From Anisakis pegreffii (Eukaryota; Nematoda; Chromadorea; Rhabditida; Anisakidae), in the NCBI GenBank assembly GCA_035041965.1, contig JAPYMA010000008.1, forward strand, positions 84,488 through 148,487: DNA of 64,000 nucleotides, given 5' to 3'. A program made the position numbers and the translations under genes. This document shows, one piece after another, positions 1-12,140 of the stretch (position 1 is the first letter of the stretch; every line of letters starts with the position of its first letter). A model generated the notes under the pieces. It saw nothing but the letters and a program-made list of their open reading frames with translations. It was not told the origin of the DNA and did not search any database.

Positions 1-215
1 TACTATGGCTTCACTAGAACTAAGAGGATTTGACACAAGTGGTATATTTTAATGAGATATTGCTCGAAATTCTAAAAAATTCAAGTCGAGTGAATCCTGG
101 ATTCAGAGCATTATGTTGAAATCTCCACTTGACCACCTTCTAAAGTAATTCAATATTGGTTTGAAATTGAGCATTCCATTCAAAAGAATAAATCAGCTAA
201 ACATATAATTCATAC

Positions 216-3200
216 CTAGAAAGATCATTCCCAGTTCCAAGTGGGAGTAATGCCATTGGTGGATAGGTTGGCCAATTAAGCTGTAATTGTAGAGTAAAAA
301 TAACGATACATGGCTTGGATGAGTTTTGTGAAAGAAATGTTTAACGAACGTTAGATAAACATATAATGATTCATACTTCATTGCAAATATGAACTCATTT
401 CAATATATATCATTCGATAAGCGCATTATGCGAATAAACTATCAAAATCGGTTGGTTGTAATGGAAAAGCAAAAGCAGTTCGATAATATTCACTTGATCA
501 AGCGTTCCGAGAACCCAACCAACAGTACCGTCGCCTCCACAAACAAGCATACGAAGTTGTCTAATTACTTTTCTGAACATCTCTAATCTGAAAGATAATC
601 TTATAATATCGATGAGAATAAGTATTTGGTATAATTACCAAAAATAAGACGCATTTATAAGTTTGGACATGAAAAATTTCAATATTACTTTCTATATTAT
701 CGGACTCATGTTGTACGTCATATATAAACGTACCCATATTTAGGACCTTTCATACTGGTGATATCAAAGACCTGTCTCGGATTGAGCAGCCAACATAATG
801 TGTGTAACGCTTTAGAACCTTTATTACCACCGGATTTGGGATTTACAAACACTAAAAGTGGTTGACTTGGTGCTGGTAACGATGGCTCGAGTGGTTTCAC
901 AATGAAAGGACGATACTGAAAATGCCTTGAGCATGACACAGATGAATGCTCATTTTGCATTGCTGCAATAAAAGGATGTGTTTGCTGCATTTCGAATAGT
1001 ATTACTTACAATAGTTTAACATAAATAGTTGACGAGTATGCTTAATGATAAAAATCCACAAATATCGTGGCTGATGATGTATTCAGTGATCGAGTTTGAA
1101 AAGTGTCATAATTGTTGATTTCAAGTGGTTTGTATTAGTGATGGTAATCGAACGAACTTCGCATTCGATCAGAATCCGACCGAATCGAGTTCTTTAAATA
1201 CCGGAATTCGACATTCAGACCGAAATTTAGAATCACTGGTCGGAATCCGGCCGAATCCTCTTTCAAGATTTTGAAATCTGGATTGCGACTGAACTCCGGT
1301 CGTATGCTATTATCAGTTTATGCTGCACTGAAGTAAATAGTAGAGAAGTGTAACCTTTCTTTGATGTGATTTCTTGTTATTTGGGTCTCGTTGAATTCGT
1401 TTCCTCAGTGCAGGTGGTCGAACAATCCAACTTGGCGGTACGATCATTTCGCTCAATACGCCTCGATCACATCTCTCCTCTAAGTAAGCAGCAGAAAAGC
1501 AGCCTTGTTTATTGTGATATGATCGTTTGCACCATGAGCATGTTATGGCGATCACTTCCTACAATCATCCTTTCACACACAATTAAGGGCAAATACAATA
1601 GTTACAAGGCAATGAAATGAGACAAAGACAACAATGTCACATTTTAAAGGAAAATAAATAAATGGATTATTCTATGAAGTGTGGTCTGTAAATATAACTG
1701 AGGAGATGACAAGAATGAAGGCAGTGATTAAAGAGGATCGATCGTTTCATTGAAAATTTGATGTCATTGTGAACGTGCATAAAATTACGATAAGCGATCA
1801 CTGATGAGTAGCCATGATGTTAAGCAGTGTGATACCTTATCACGGAACATTCGATGCTGAAATGATTTACCGCAACGACCGCATCGACCTTCATGCTTCC
1901 AGCGATGTATCCAGTGATGACGATTTAGCGCTTCGGTCACTTCGCTTCTCGACTGTTTCTTGTAAATTGCTTCGCGATATGTTATTTTGCAATTTAAATT
2001 CATCTATAAACAACCAACACGTTCTCAGTTCAGTGTGACTGATTCAGATTCAGCGTGATCACAACACCAATTCATTGCTTTTCCCAAATACGGCTCATTT
2101 TCAAACTGCTGTGAAAAAAAGCAAACCTTGACAACTACCACCCGTTTCGCTTTGAAACTGTCACCACCTACTGACATTTTATGATTTTTAATTGTATTTG
2201 CAATTGCATAATAATTTTAAGTACACGACAGGTGAGAGAACGGAAATAATAAGAGATTCTTTTGCTCGTTTTCTGTCAAGAAATAGCAGTTAATTGTGAA
2301 GTTGCTCACCTTAGATAGATGCGAAAAACACGCAGTATGTGCAACGATGTGACAAGCTGCACAACGACGTTTTTCACCCACCTTTTCGCAGTCCTTTTCA
2401 CCTAATTATGGTTTGTATTCATTACTGACTATTAGCAATACTTGAACAAAAATCTGTTCACTTTAAACGACATTTTTGATGATTTGAAACAAGTTCTAAC
2501 GAATTGCGCTTATTGGTATGAAACAAGCAATACGCACAAGTAATGCTCAATCACTAATAAGAGTGATTTGCGGGAGACTTTCACGATATTCCTCATAGTA
2601 TCCAGAATAATCGCTTCGAAGAAAAATGGAATATATCAAACAAATAAAATACCGATATAGCATTCGGTGTCGTGCGAGCTGTTGGCTGCACTTCCTGGAC
2701 CAGAAGATGGCAACCAAATATGTTCGGCTGGTCCAAGCTAAAGAAATGCAAATTTTGAAGGGTTGTTATTGTTCAAATCTCAAAATTCAAATCTTCACGA
2801 ATTTATCAATCGTGAAAGAATGTGCGAATGCTGTCATCTTGCGGTCAAATACTCATCTATTCAATCGTCAAATTCCTGCAGCTGAAAAGATGCGTTTCAA
2901 AGAATATTTGGCAAGCATTAAAAAATGACATTTGTAACGACCTGATCATCCAGCCAATATCTACTCGTTCGATGCTTACAAACACTTTTCGCGTCATTTA
3001 CTTGCATTGCAGCCGTCCTCTTTAGCATCGGCGATTTGGCTAACGCACGCCTGAATCATTTCAGCGATATTTTAAATTCACAATTAATTTTGGGTTGTTG
3101 TTTGGTTACTCAATTATCTGGACAAAGATAGTTAGGCAATTTCAGAGTTATATCCTTCAAGAATCTTCATTATAAACTCTGTGCTTCTCAAACACTGTGA

Positions 3201-3890
3201 GTGATGTAATAAAACAGACACAAAACAATGAAATAACCAAAACAAATGAAATTAACGATAAGCTTGAGTATTATTGACGACACATTTATATTTGCCATTC
3301 ACTTCACCTGAACAAGTCGCTAAGATGTTCAATACGACTTGGTCTTCTAAGAATGTGTTGTGGTAAAGCAGTAGGATCATAGGAACGGGAACGAGTTGCA
3401 CGAGTTGAATCGTGAGTATTCGATAAAGAATCATTACTGATTGATTCGTTATCGGAACTTTCCTCTGAACTAGCATTCAAGCATTCAATTTCACGTCTTA
3501 ACGTTGACAGATCAATCGAATTCGAACGCAGCCCTGTTGGCGTTAATGTTGCAATTAAATCAGCACTTAACAGTGCTCTTCTGTCACTTATCAAAGCAAC
3601 TCCACACTCCACCCTTTTAGTCAGTCCCGTTCCGATACAGTTTCTCAAATCCATTGATGATGCTTCCAAACTGAAGTAATTGTCGAGTGTTTGAATCTGA
3701 GGACTTGGACATGTCGAACTTGATGGTGTACTGAAAACAATTCAAAATTTATTCCGACGGTCATTATTAAATTTTATTTAGGACACTTCACCCGAATAAG
3801 ATGAATGCTTCATCAATTTCCAAATAATTATTCATTTCAAAAAGAGCATCCTCTTTTATCTTTGCAAAAATAGGCCTTATTGATCCTCGA
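216..3890 (-). CDS. Diacylglycerol kinase, zeta/iota type (partial; continues past left edge)
   Basis: It phosphorylates diacylglycerol to phosphatidic acid, ending DAG signalling at membranes. Exons read on the minus strand, in order: 3792-3890, 3308-3730, 3002-3050, 2653-2737, 2310-2401, 1836-2003, 1355-1558, 734-984, 494-587, 216-280; phases agree at every junction. Two C1 zinc domains are visible: the first (2653-2737 with 2310-2401) carries EHIW and [14 protein letters not shown], the second (1836-2003 with 1355-1558) [24 protein letters not shown] and EMIVPPSWI. The catalytic domain starts with RPFIVKP and [12 protein letters not shown], then LNPRQVFD, the nucleotide-binding CGGDGTVGW and [12 protein letters not shown]. 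The spacing and the RPFIVKP linker are those of the zeta/iota class (worm dgk-5-like), not the theta class. Exons 3308-3730 and 3792-3890 encode a Ser-rich N-terminal region with no domain I recognise. The rest of the catalytic domain and any ankyrin repeats or PDZ ligand would lie left of base 1. Confidence 0.9.
1136..1312. mobile_element. Degraded relative of MITE family B, inside a kinase intron
   Basis: Begins TAGTGATGGTAATCGAACGAA and shares GAATCCGACCGAATC-type words with the element at 4240-4492. The right end (GTCGTATGCTATTA) looks like a decayed terminal repeat. It lies between exons 734-984 and 1355-1558 of the diacylglycerol kinase. Confidence 0.55.
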
Positions 3891-6337
3891 CTAGGATATT
3901 CTTTTCAACGCGTAATTCTCTTTATTGAAACACTATCACTGTCAGCTACTAACACATTCAAGTTAGATACGTCCTCATTTCTTCTATTCCCTCCCGTTTG
4001 TATTCTCTTCTCGTTATTCTATGTTTATGTAACTGTTCTATGAGCAGTGTTGACATTGATAAAGTGATCAAATTCACAGTGAATTCTTCAAGCATTCTGA
4101 ATTCATATTTTGAAAAGCCAAATTGGAATATTCGTTTGAATTCTGTCACTTGATGGCAGGAGCAAAACAAAAAAAAACTGAAGTCCATAGCGATACTCAT
4201 TTTGATACAAACGAAGCATTCCTATCGAGTATTACTTGGCAGTGATGGTAACTGAACAAGATTTAGGTTCGTTCGGAATCCGATCGAATCTGCTTTTTGA
4301 AAGTGGGCGGTTTAGAAGGAAGAAGTGAGCGATTTTGGGGTGCGTCTCTCTAACAATTTGCACTTTAGTGACCGAACGGAATTCCCGTTTGGTCGAAATT
4401 CGGCGGAAACCATTTTTTGAAATTCTAAATTTCGACCTTCGATCGATTTCATCAGATTTTACCGGTCTGACTTGGGTCGATTGCCATCACTATTACTTGG
4501 AGACAGCATGACTCTTGCTGAGATTATCTAAGGACAACATAGTGAATATTATTCAATATTATTGTGAACATATCGTAACTTATCGCTATTCTGAGACGGA
4601 ATTTTACTGAGACTGAAATTTAGAGAGAACAGGTCATCCGTAAGCCATTCACTGCATTTGTTACTGAACACGAAATCCACTAACATCATACAAAAGATTT
4701 CTCAAAATTTTGTATTGAGACAAATGAAAGTAAGCTCCGAAAAATAACGATTCAATTGTGATTAATGAGATCAGGTTGAGTGTGGAGCGAAAGTTTAGTG
4801 AGAAGATGAAGATGTCAGCATCATCAATTATGCCCTCCATGAATCTGCAACGATATAAATCTACATAACTGTTCAACCGACTCATCATCTCCGGTTCACA
4901 CCATCAACCTAGTCAATTAGACAAATCAACGCCATTTGCCGATGAAAATAGCGGGACACATGAAATGCAGAAAATTTTTCTAAGAAAGTCAAGTGAAAAG
5001 TATTTTCAAAATCAGTTTTACACGTTAGTTTAGAATTTGCTTGCTTTCACCTTCAGAAATGGAACTCTTAGTTCAGAAGTAATCTGTGAAAACTTCGTCG
5101 GAAGAGAGTTAACTACATGCGCCTAATGCGCACAACTACAAACTATGCGCTTCGGCGCCTCATGCGCACAACAAGCGACTTTTCAGCCTTTAGGATAGAC
5201 TTTTACAAAAGTTGTTATCAAAAGGAAAGGCATCAATTCGAGAAGTGAGGTCAAGAAAATTCTAAAATTCAAATCTACGTAATAGGGTTTCTTTGATGGA
5301 AAACAAGTAAACCTTTCGAACGAATTTTTTACAACAAATATTTGCGTGGATTGTTATTAACCCGGAATGCTGTTCTTCAAGAAGAGAGAATAACATTTGC
5401 CAAAAAAACTTCTGTCAAATTAGGACCACCCTTGTGAAAATCTATGGTATCTTTTATGGAAATATATCATCCTTTCTATACAGAGAATTACATGCCAACT
5501 AACATTGAAAGACAGTCGATTTCGATGGAACTGAAGTTATCTGAATTTACGGGAATTCACATGCTCACAAAAAAGCTTTTCAGCTTTGCTCGCTTGTTGT
5601 AAATACAGTTATACTGCACTAAAACAGCTACAAACGAGTAAAAATGCACATTTCCAGCCAAAGAGAAGCGGGGCATTGATAATCATAATCACCGCATGAA
5701 ACTTATCTAGAACTAGCACCTCTGGAGACTGTACTCACAGAATCACCAAGTATTCCGATCCAGATAGGTTCCGAATATGCAAAGCGTTCTTTATTCTCGA
5801 AATTCAACTATAATACGCAGTTAGAAAACAAGAATATCAACAAACAATTTCAGCAGTAACATTTTTGAAAGTTAACCGCAAAGAGAACTGATGAAACTTC
5901 GATATTACACGGATGCTGTTTGATGCACATACTTATATCATCATGAGACTAACGCTGGAGCAAATTGACGATAAAGTCACATGATGTTGTGCTAACAAGA
6001 GAACTTTTTAAAACTGTTTTAGAACTGGAAGCGATTTTTAACGAGAGTGTTCACAATGTTTTCAATAATGACAATCATATTATAAAATGGAGACTAACAA
6101 TTTTAAGGTTTAAAAAATTTTTGAACAATGAATGAATTATGTTAGAAAACGTTAATGAAATATGGTTCTGTAGACTGATGAAAGGAACACCTGCAATCAG
6201 CAAGACCAAAAATTTCTTGGTATGAGGGAAGACATCGGATATCGGACGGAAAATAATTATTCTTCTCAAAGAACACATTAAACGTACAAATCAAAAAACG
6301 CTCCACGTCACGAATATAACATACGGGAAAATAGCAC
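3891..6337. other. Stretch with no gene recognised
   Basis: The stretch lies between the first certain kinase exon and the Ser/Arg-rich exon, and may simply be one intron. It holds the MITE at 4240-4492. A minus frame near 4661-4855 follows a TTGCAG site but cannot be tied to the gene. Confidence 0.5.
4240..4492. mobile_element. hAT-like MITE, family B
   Basis: Begins CAGTGATGGTAA and ends TTGCCATCACTA, imperfect terminal inverted repeats. It is flanked on both sides by TTACTTGG, a perfect 8-base target duplication (4232-4239 and 4493-4500). The interior is rich in CGGAATCCGATCGAA-type words. It has no open frame of note. Confidence 0.85.
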
Positions 6338-6966
6338 CTTGTTATACTGCTTGTTACACTGTCCATCTCATTGCTCATATACTTCGTCGAATTATCCAAA
6401 TCATCTTCTGAACTCACTGACGATATAACAATATCTGGTGCCTCAATAACGCTGGTCGACTGTTGTTCATGGACATTCTTGGAGGCGACTGCCGCTGCGA
6501 GACGAAACTCACCGAGATTTCTTCGAAGACGTGATGTGGCGCGTTCAATTTCATCTTGTAATTGTTTTCTTTGATTTCTTCGACTGAATGAGCAATGCAA
6601 ACACGAACTATCGAGTGCCAATCGATTACGCGGCGATATGCCGCAGAAATCATCTTGATTCGAGCTGACTGAATGACTTCTTGAACGACATTCTGCTGAG
6701 GAGGATGACCGACTGCGATGCTCTAATTCGAGTGAAAGGGAAGCCTTTAATTTTTTCTTTTCAGTCGAACGCTGATTCTTAGTGATTATGAAACAGGTCG
6801 CTTTCATGTTTTTCAGCGATCTCTTCGATCGTAGATCTTCGCTTGAATTGCTCATCGATCGTGACACATTGTTCGAAGTTTTTTGAACGATTGAATTTGT
6901 GCTAAGCACAACAACATCCGAATTGTATTCGTTCATTGTCAACATATACTCGTCAGTAAACGGTGA
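6338..6966 (-). CDS. Ser/Arg-rich exon, candidate N-terminal exon of the diacylglycerol kinase gene
   Basis: This is a long open exon on the minus strand, entered at a TTTACAG acceptor in phase 0. It can leave in phase 2 at AAG|GTGCTA. Phase 2 is exactly what the first certain kinase exon (3792-3890) needs, so a 2.4 kb intron could join them. The product is about 210 residues, rich in Ser and Arg (runs such as RSRSSSSAE and RSRSHS), followed by a charged helix-prone stretch (QLQDEIERATSRLRR) and an acidic SSEDDLD patch. No known domain is seen. The frame stays open past the weak donor to about 6142, so the 3' boundary is uncertain. It could instead be the last exon of the unidentified gene at 8960-12140. 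Confidence 0.5.
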
Positions 6967-7675
6967 CTGTAAATTATAGGTATTAAAGTGATCCAATAAA
7001 ATTGAATGTAGCGTTGTCCGTTGAATTTCAGATTGGAAAAATTTTGTGAGTGAACAACGATAAACGAGGCATCGTATGGGATGAATGATGTGTGCGACGA
7101 TCTCCGAACGTTTATTGCCGAATGAATGATAACAATATTGCTGACGGACGAGCTTTTATGCGAAACGCCTTTTGGCATATTTCTTTATCGATCGTTTTCT
7201 GTTGGTGATCAACTTCCAGATCGGTGGATGTGATGAGGATGAATAACGGTAACAAAAATACTAATTTTAATAGTGACCGCTAAAAGCTAATTGTCAGCAT
7301 AAAGTCAATTGTAGAGAACATCGTTCAGATGAATATGAAAGACTGAAGGATATATAAAATGAATCAGGATTACACCGTGACAAAATGTGAGCATTTAAAT
7401 TTGATCAATTATTCGCCTTTAGAGCACTGAACACGAATGCGCAAACAGATGAATGATATCGCTAGAGTTTAGCAATCATCTATCCGTGAACGGATATTAG
7501 CAAATGTTCATTATATGTGATATAGGAAGTGATTAAGAAGCACTGCATCCAATCATTATTAAACTAATTTCCTTTCATTATACCTGCTCATATCTTCTCA
7601 ATGGTAATACAGATCATCTTGAAACCCACTTCTGAGTCTACTTCTAATTCATCATAAATGCTCGAAAAAGAAAGG

Positions 7676-7720
7676 AAGAGAGGGAAAGAGAGAGAGAGGG
7701 AGGGAGGGAGAGAGAGAAAC
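7676..7720 (+). repeat. GA-rich simple repeat
   Basis: A purine-only tract of GA and GGGA units about 45 bases long. Confidence 0.9.
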
Positions 7721-8959
7721 CAATCATTGATTTAACATTAAATGAGAGAAAAATAGTGAGAATTGTTGTTCTGAATCCGAATAAAAAAATTATTCATAAA
7801 TGAAAAATGGAAAGATGAACGATTCAGATAATGACAAAGACGAGTGAAATGCTTAGTGAACGCTAACGGAACGAAAAGACCTTTGCAATCGGGCTCACAT
7901 GAATGCCTCTCCAGCAGGATACAAAGTAAGTGACAAATCAAATGTGTATTCGGTCATTTGTCAAATGAAATTTTCGAACCATTCACGTATTCGTATAATC
8001 GTTCATTGAGATCGGATAAAAAAAAAGTTTTGCATATCTACAAAAGATTTTCGATAAGTTGTGTCTCTTCCAACAACAGAACTCGAAAACGAGAGCCGAT
8101 TTTTCTGCTATTGTTGCCATTTTTAAGAGCTGCTTTCCAAATGGCTTGTATGCAGAAGAATTTCAAAACTGAGATTGTATGGCTCTGAAACTGCGAACAA
8201 CAGCTCCAAAATGGCCATATGCATGCACATTTGAATGAAGCTACATAAAAAGTTAGCTGCTACATTCTAGCACATTTCGATGGGGGCAAATTTTGCACTT
8301 TTTACAACTTCTGAAATTTTGAAAAACTCTCTCAGTATTGTACAGGCAGCAAATTGTTATGAGTGCGTTTTAAGAGACATTTGAAAGTCATGCAAAAATC
8401 AATGATAACACTAAGGATAACAGCATCAATGAATGGCTTAATAATTCATTAAAATCTTATTTCTGAGTAACTGAGAAGCAAAACTGATAGAACGTTGGTA
8501 GGTAAGCAACAAAAAAACCGAAGCGAAATCAGTGGATTGACATTTTCTACGGATAAAATTTTTTAACAACCTAATCAACGAGTAGACATTTTCAGTGAGT
8601 ATCGCAATCCTATCCAGTAACTCACCGAGAAACCTCAGTGAATAAGTCATTGGGTCATCGAGTTTTTGTGACGGTATTTATGACTTAGTCGTACAGCAAT
8701 CTACGAACATGACGGTAAAGATCACGATAAAATAGTGACCCAGCAGGTCACGGTTGTTATAATAAACACTTATTTTGTACAACGACTGGATTACCATTAC
8801 ACACAATTCTTGACGATTCATCGATGCTTTTTGTGTACTCTCATTAAATTTATTTGGAACGATTTGAGCTATTTGAATGTATTATACATTGAAGAGAGAA
8901 CATGGTTAAATAAGGATGCGGTGAGATGAAAAATAAATTATTGATGATCGAAATATTAC

Positions 8960-11900
8960 CTAAGTAAACGTCGCCGATGAAACGTGGCTGACGTCGATTG
9001 CAAAAAAGATGTTTTGAAGGATCTCGTTCAGCAAACAAATGATTCAGGATAGTGACATCATATCGTGTAGAGAAGAGATATTCTTTGAAAATACTTTGGC
9101 GGGTAAGTGATCTTACTGGAGTTCGGTTCATGTTGTTTGTTTGATGCGATCATGTCGATGATAAGACTTCGCTCTCAACTCGATGATATACTTTAGCTTG
9201 TCCAGAGATATTCGCTGATACCTTTTGCATCAGTTAAAAACTCATTCTCGTCCATTTCGTTCAGAATTTTGTAGAATGGTATCGTGGATCTTGGCTTTTC
9301 GAAAGCCAGCAAGCGATAAATACTGCACTTATCGCTCGTCAATTTCATCATACTGAATGGGTAAAACGTTCCCAAATGAACTACTTGAATATTATGAATT
9401 CTGAAGCGAATGTTGAACCCCAAATAACCACAGATAGCTGATACAATGTGAAAGCCTGAAAGAGTTCTGAAAAGTTGTACAAAATTTCTTCTTAACAAAC
9501 CATATATTACCTCCAATGATCAGAAACCTCGGGAAACATCTCTTTCAGTTGAAAATTCGTCAGCTCTGGATTTGAAAGTGATAAACGTGAGCGGAATTTA
9601 TTCTTCTCTTCACGAGACGTTCCGTCTTCTTCTTGCGTACTTGCTTCATCTGTAAATGATCTGTTGCTGATTTGCTTTCCAAACATCATTGAACTACTTT
9701 GCGTTCCCTCAAGCAAGCAACTTCGTATAGCAATGTGACTGAGTGAATACACCAGTTTCTTGCGTAGACAACAACGTGCATGCTAGTACATTAGAATCCC
9801 ACTTTGATTTGATTACTGCATCTTGGAAGCTGCATAGATTTATTTGCATATGAAAATAGCGCAGGATGTTCGAAACAAAATTCAACGTCATTTTGTAGTT
9901 CAGTAACACAAATAATTCTCGTTCAAATGATATCAAATTTTGGAGAGATTTGTAAAAACTAACTAACTTTAAATTCGATACTGCGCTATTTTTTCTTATG
10001 GTTGGAAATTACACTCACTACTCATGAAAAGGCATTTTGTATTTTGTACATTTCGTACATTCGTTAGACTTTGTTTCTGAACATCAAAATTTCATTTTTT
10101 TAAATATGAAGGAGCTCCAGCTCTATCTCGTTGTGAGCTAATGATGCGAGCTCATTTTATTGAGAATCTACGGGGAAGATGGATGAAGTACTGTTGAAAT
10201 GGTCATCGCATTCACCTGACTTGACATCTTGTGAGTTGTTCTGTGGGTTCAAAGGATGGTCTTTTATTTTACATCATAAATTCTGTTTGAATTCTTTTGC
10301 CTGCGGTATGCAGTTATTCAGATATTCATATTTCAAACGATATCAAACTTTTTGGAACACTCTGCATTCGTTATAAGCAACTGTGTTCGATGACGAAATT
10401 TGTTGAAGATGTGAAAATATGACGTGTTATATGTGACGTATTCATGACATCAATTCAGTAAAAAGAAACCAAGTTTAACTTGCAGTTTCCATCGACTAAT
10501 CATTATGGTTTGAACAATGTTGATTTGAATAGTCTACACTGAGAAACTGGGAGATTTCAAAATAGATAGGAATCAAACAAACTCTGCGATAAGCTTGAGG
10601 TTCTGGACGATGAAGTTGAACAACATGAGAAATATTCGCTGTCTGTACTCAATAAATCTTCCTGTACGCCACTTGTCGATTGCTCTCCACGATCAATTGA
10701 TAATCGTAAAAGATTTGCATGAATATCATGCCAAGTTGCTATTGCACCCACTAATCTTCTTGATACATGATTATAATTCTGTTATTTGAAAATTTTGATC
10801 AGTATCTTATTCGATATATACATACATATACATATATATAATGAATTCCAGTTGGGACCGAAATTTTCAGCAAAAATTTGCCTCGGTTCACGACTACGGC
10901 TCCCTTTGTAACCATTTTCGATCAAACTTTTCGAATGTTTCAGTATCCTCTCAGGCGAAAGTAGACTCATGCGAAGATTGAGGCTATCATTTTAAATACT
11001 TCTTATAGTTGGCAGTCTTTGACTCAGACAACAACGTTCATCCGGTATTTGAGTGATTTTCAAGGTTTTCTGATTTAAATGATTTGAAGTGATGCTTTTT
11101 TAAACTATATCTCGATGCTGACTGAAACGAATGAATTCATTTTCCAATAATTAGTATGGAAAACACGCTTTGGTTTACAATCATTTCGAGTTGTTAGAAG
11201 AAACTGTCGTCGTAAACCGAGCCTCACTATGTATTACACAAAAATTTCCAAGTATTCAGTGGAATCACAATTTTGGCTTTGAAGTTTTTCGACTTGTTTG
11301 TTGTTGATGAAAAGTCGGGCCGAAAATATTTATATCTGATATTATTTGTTATTTAACGGCAAATAACGAAACATACTCGATCAGAGGGATACTGTTGAGA
11401 TGCCATTTGACGCATCGATGCTGGCACTGTAATGGTGCTAGTGAATTTTGGTTATTGTTAAAATTCAAAAATCAATATTCATTTTAATACATAGAAGAAA
11501 GCAGTTAAAATGATAGCGGCGTTGGATGAAATTTATTCTTATTATTATTTCAATTTTCATTCTTGATTAGCTGTATGAACGTAAAAATCTGATAGGCCCT
11601 CGAAAATTTTATACATATATGAATTGAAGTAGATTTGTAAAGATAGCATCATTGATAAGAATACATTCTTTGATTCACCCAAATCGATTAGTTCAAAAAT
11701 TTGTGAGATACTGATCGATCTAGAAGACAACAACGACATCAATTAGCTAATGGATTCTTCTTAACTTCAGTACGGCTTCTTGCCTAGATGGGAACAGAAC
11801 CAACTTTACTGCTTGCTTTCTAACCATGAAAAACGCTTGACTCACTTCAGTCACCAAAAAAATTTTATTCTAATCCGTTTTCTCCCAGTCTTTCATTAAG

Positions 11901-12140
11901 ATCCATCATGAAATTCATCTAATAACGATGATCTCGTAAAGTTTAGTATATGTCGTCTTGCTGACTGTTACAGTTCTTAAGCAAAATTAAATCTAACACA
12001 GATAAATATCCCAAACGCACAACTTCATTGCTCTGTCTGCTTAGATCGTTCATTTTCGAGTACATTTCAACAGCAAAAAACTCTGCCGAGGAGATGGAGT
12101 TACTTTTTGTGATCAAAAACAAAAGTTCGCGAAATTCATC
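8960..12140 (-). CDS. Unidentified multi-exon gene (incomplete model)
   Basis: I do not recognise this protein. The best-supported exons, minus strand in order, are 11972-12140 (56 codons, between TTTCAG and GTAACA), 10583-10750, about 9715-9511, 9222-9466 and 8960-9115. The last three join in phase: DHWR|TLSG across 9511/9466 and DAK|V across 9222/9115. The product has a Ser-rich stretch (10583-10750), an acidic linker (EASTQEEDGTSREE), then a folded-looking segment with FHIVSAICGYLGFNIRFRI and CSIYRLLAFEKPRSTI, and a basic RRQPRFIGDVYL end that splits a codon at 8960 and so continues leftward. Other open pieces at 10782-10970, 11557-11742 and 12113-12316 may be further exons, but I could not join them in phase. 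The conserved-looking hydrophobic pattern argues for a real gene. Neither terminus is located. Confidence 0.5.

Noticed and set aside
2626..3025. Plus-strand frames of 100 and 67 codons
   Set aside because: They are antisense shadows of the minus-strand kinase exons 2653-2737 and 3002-3050.
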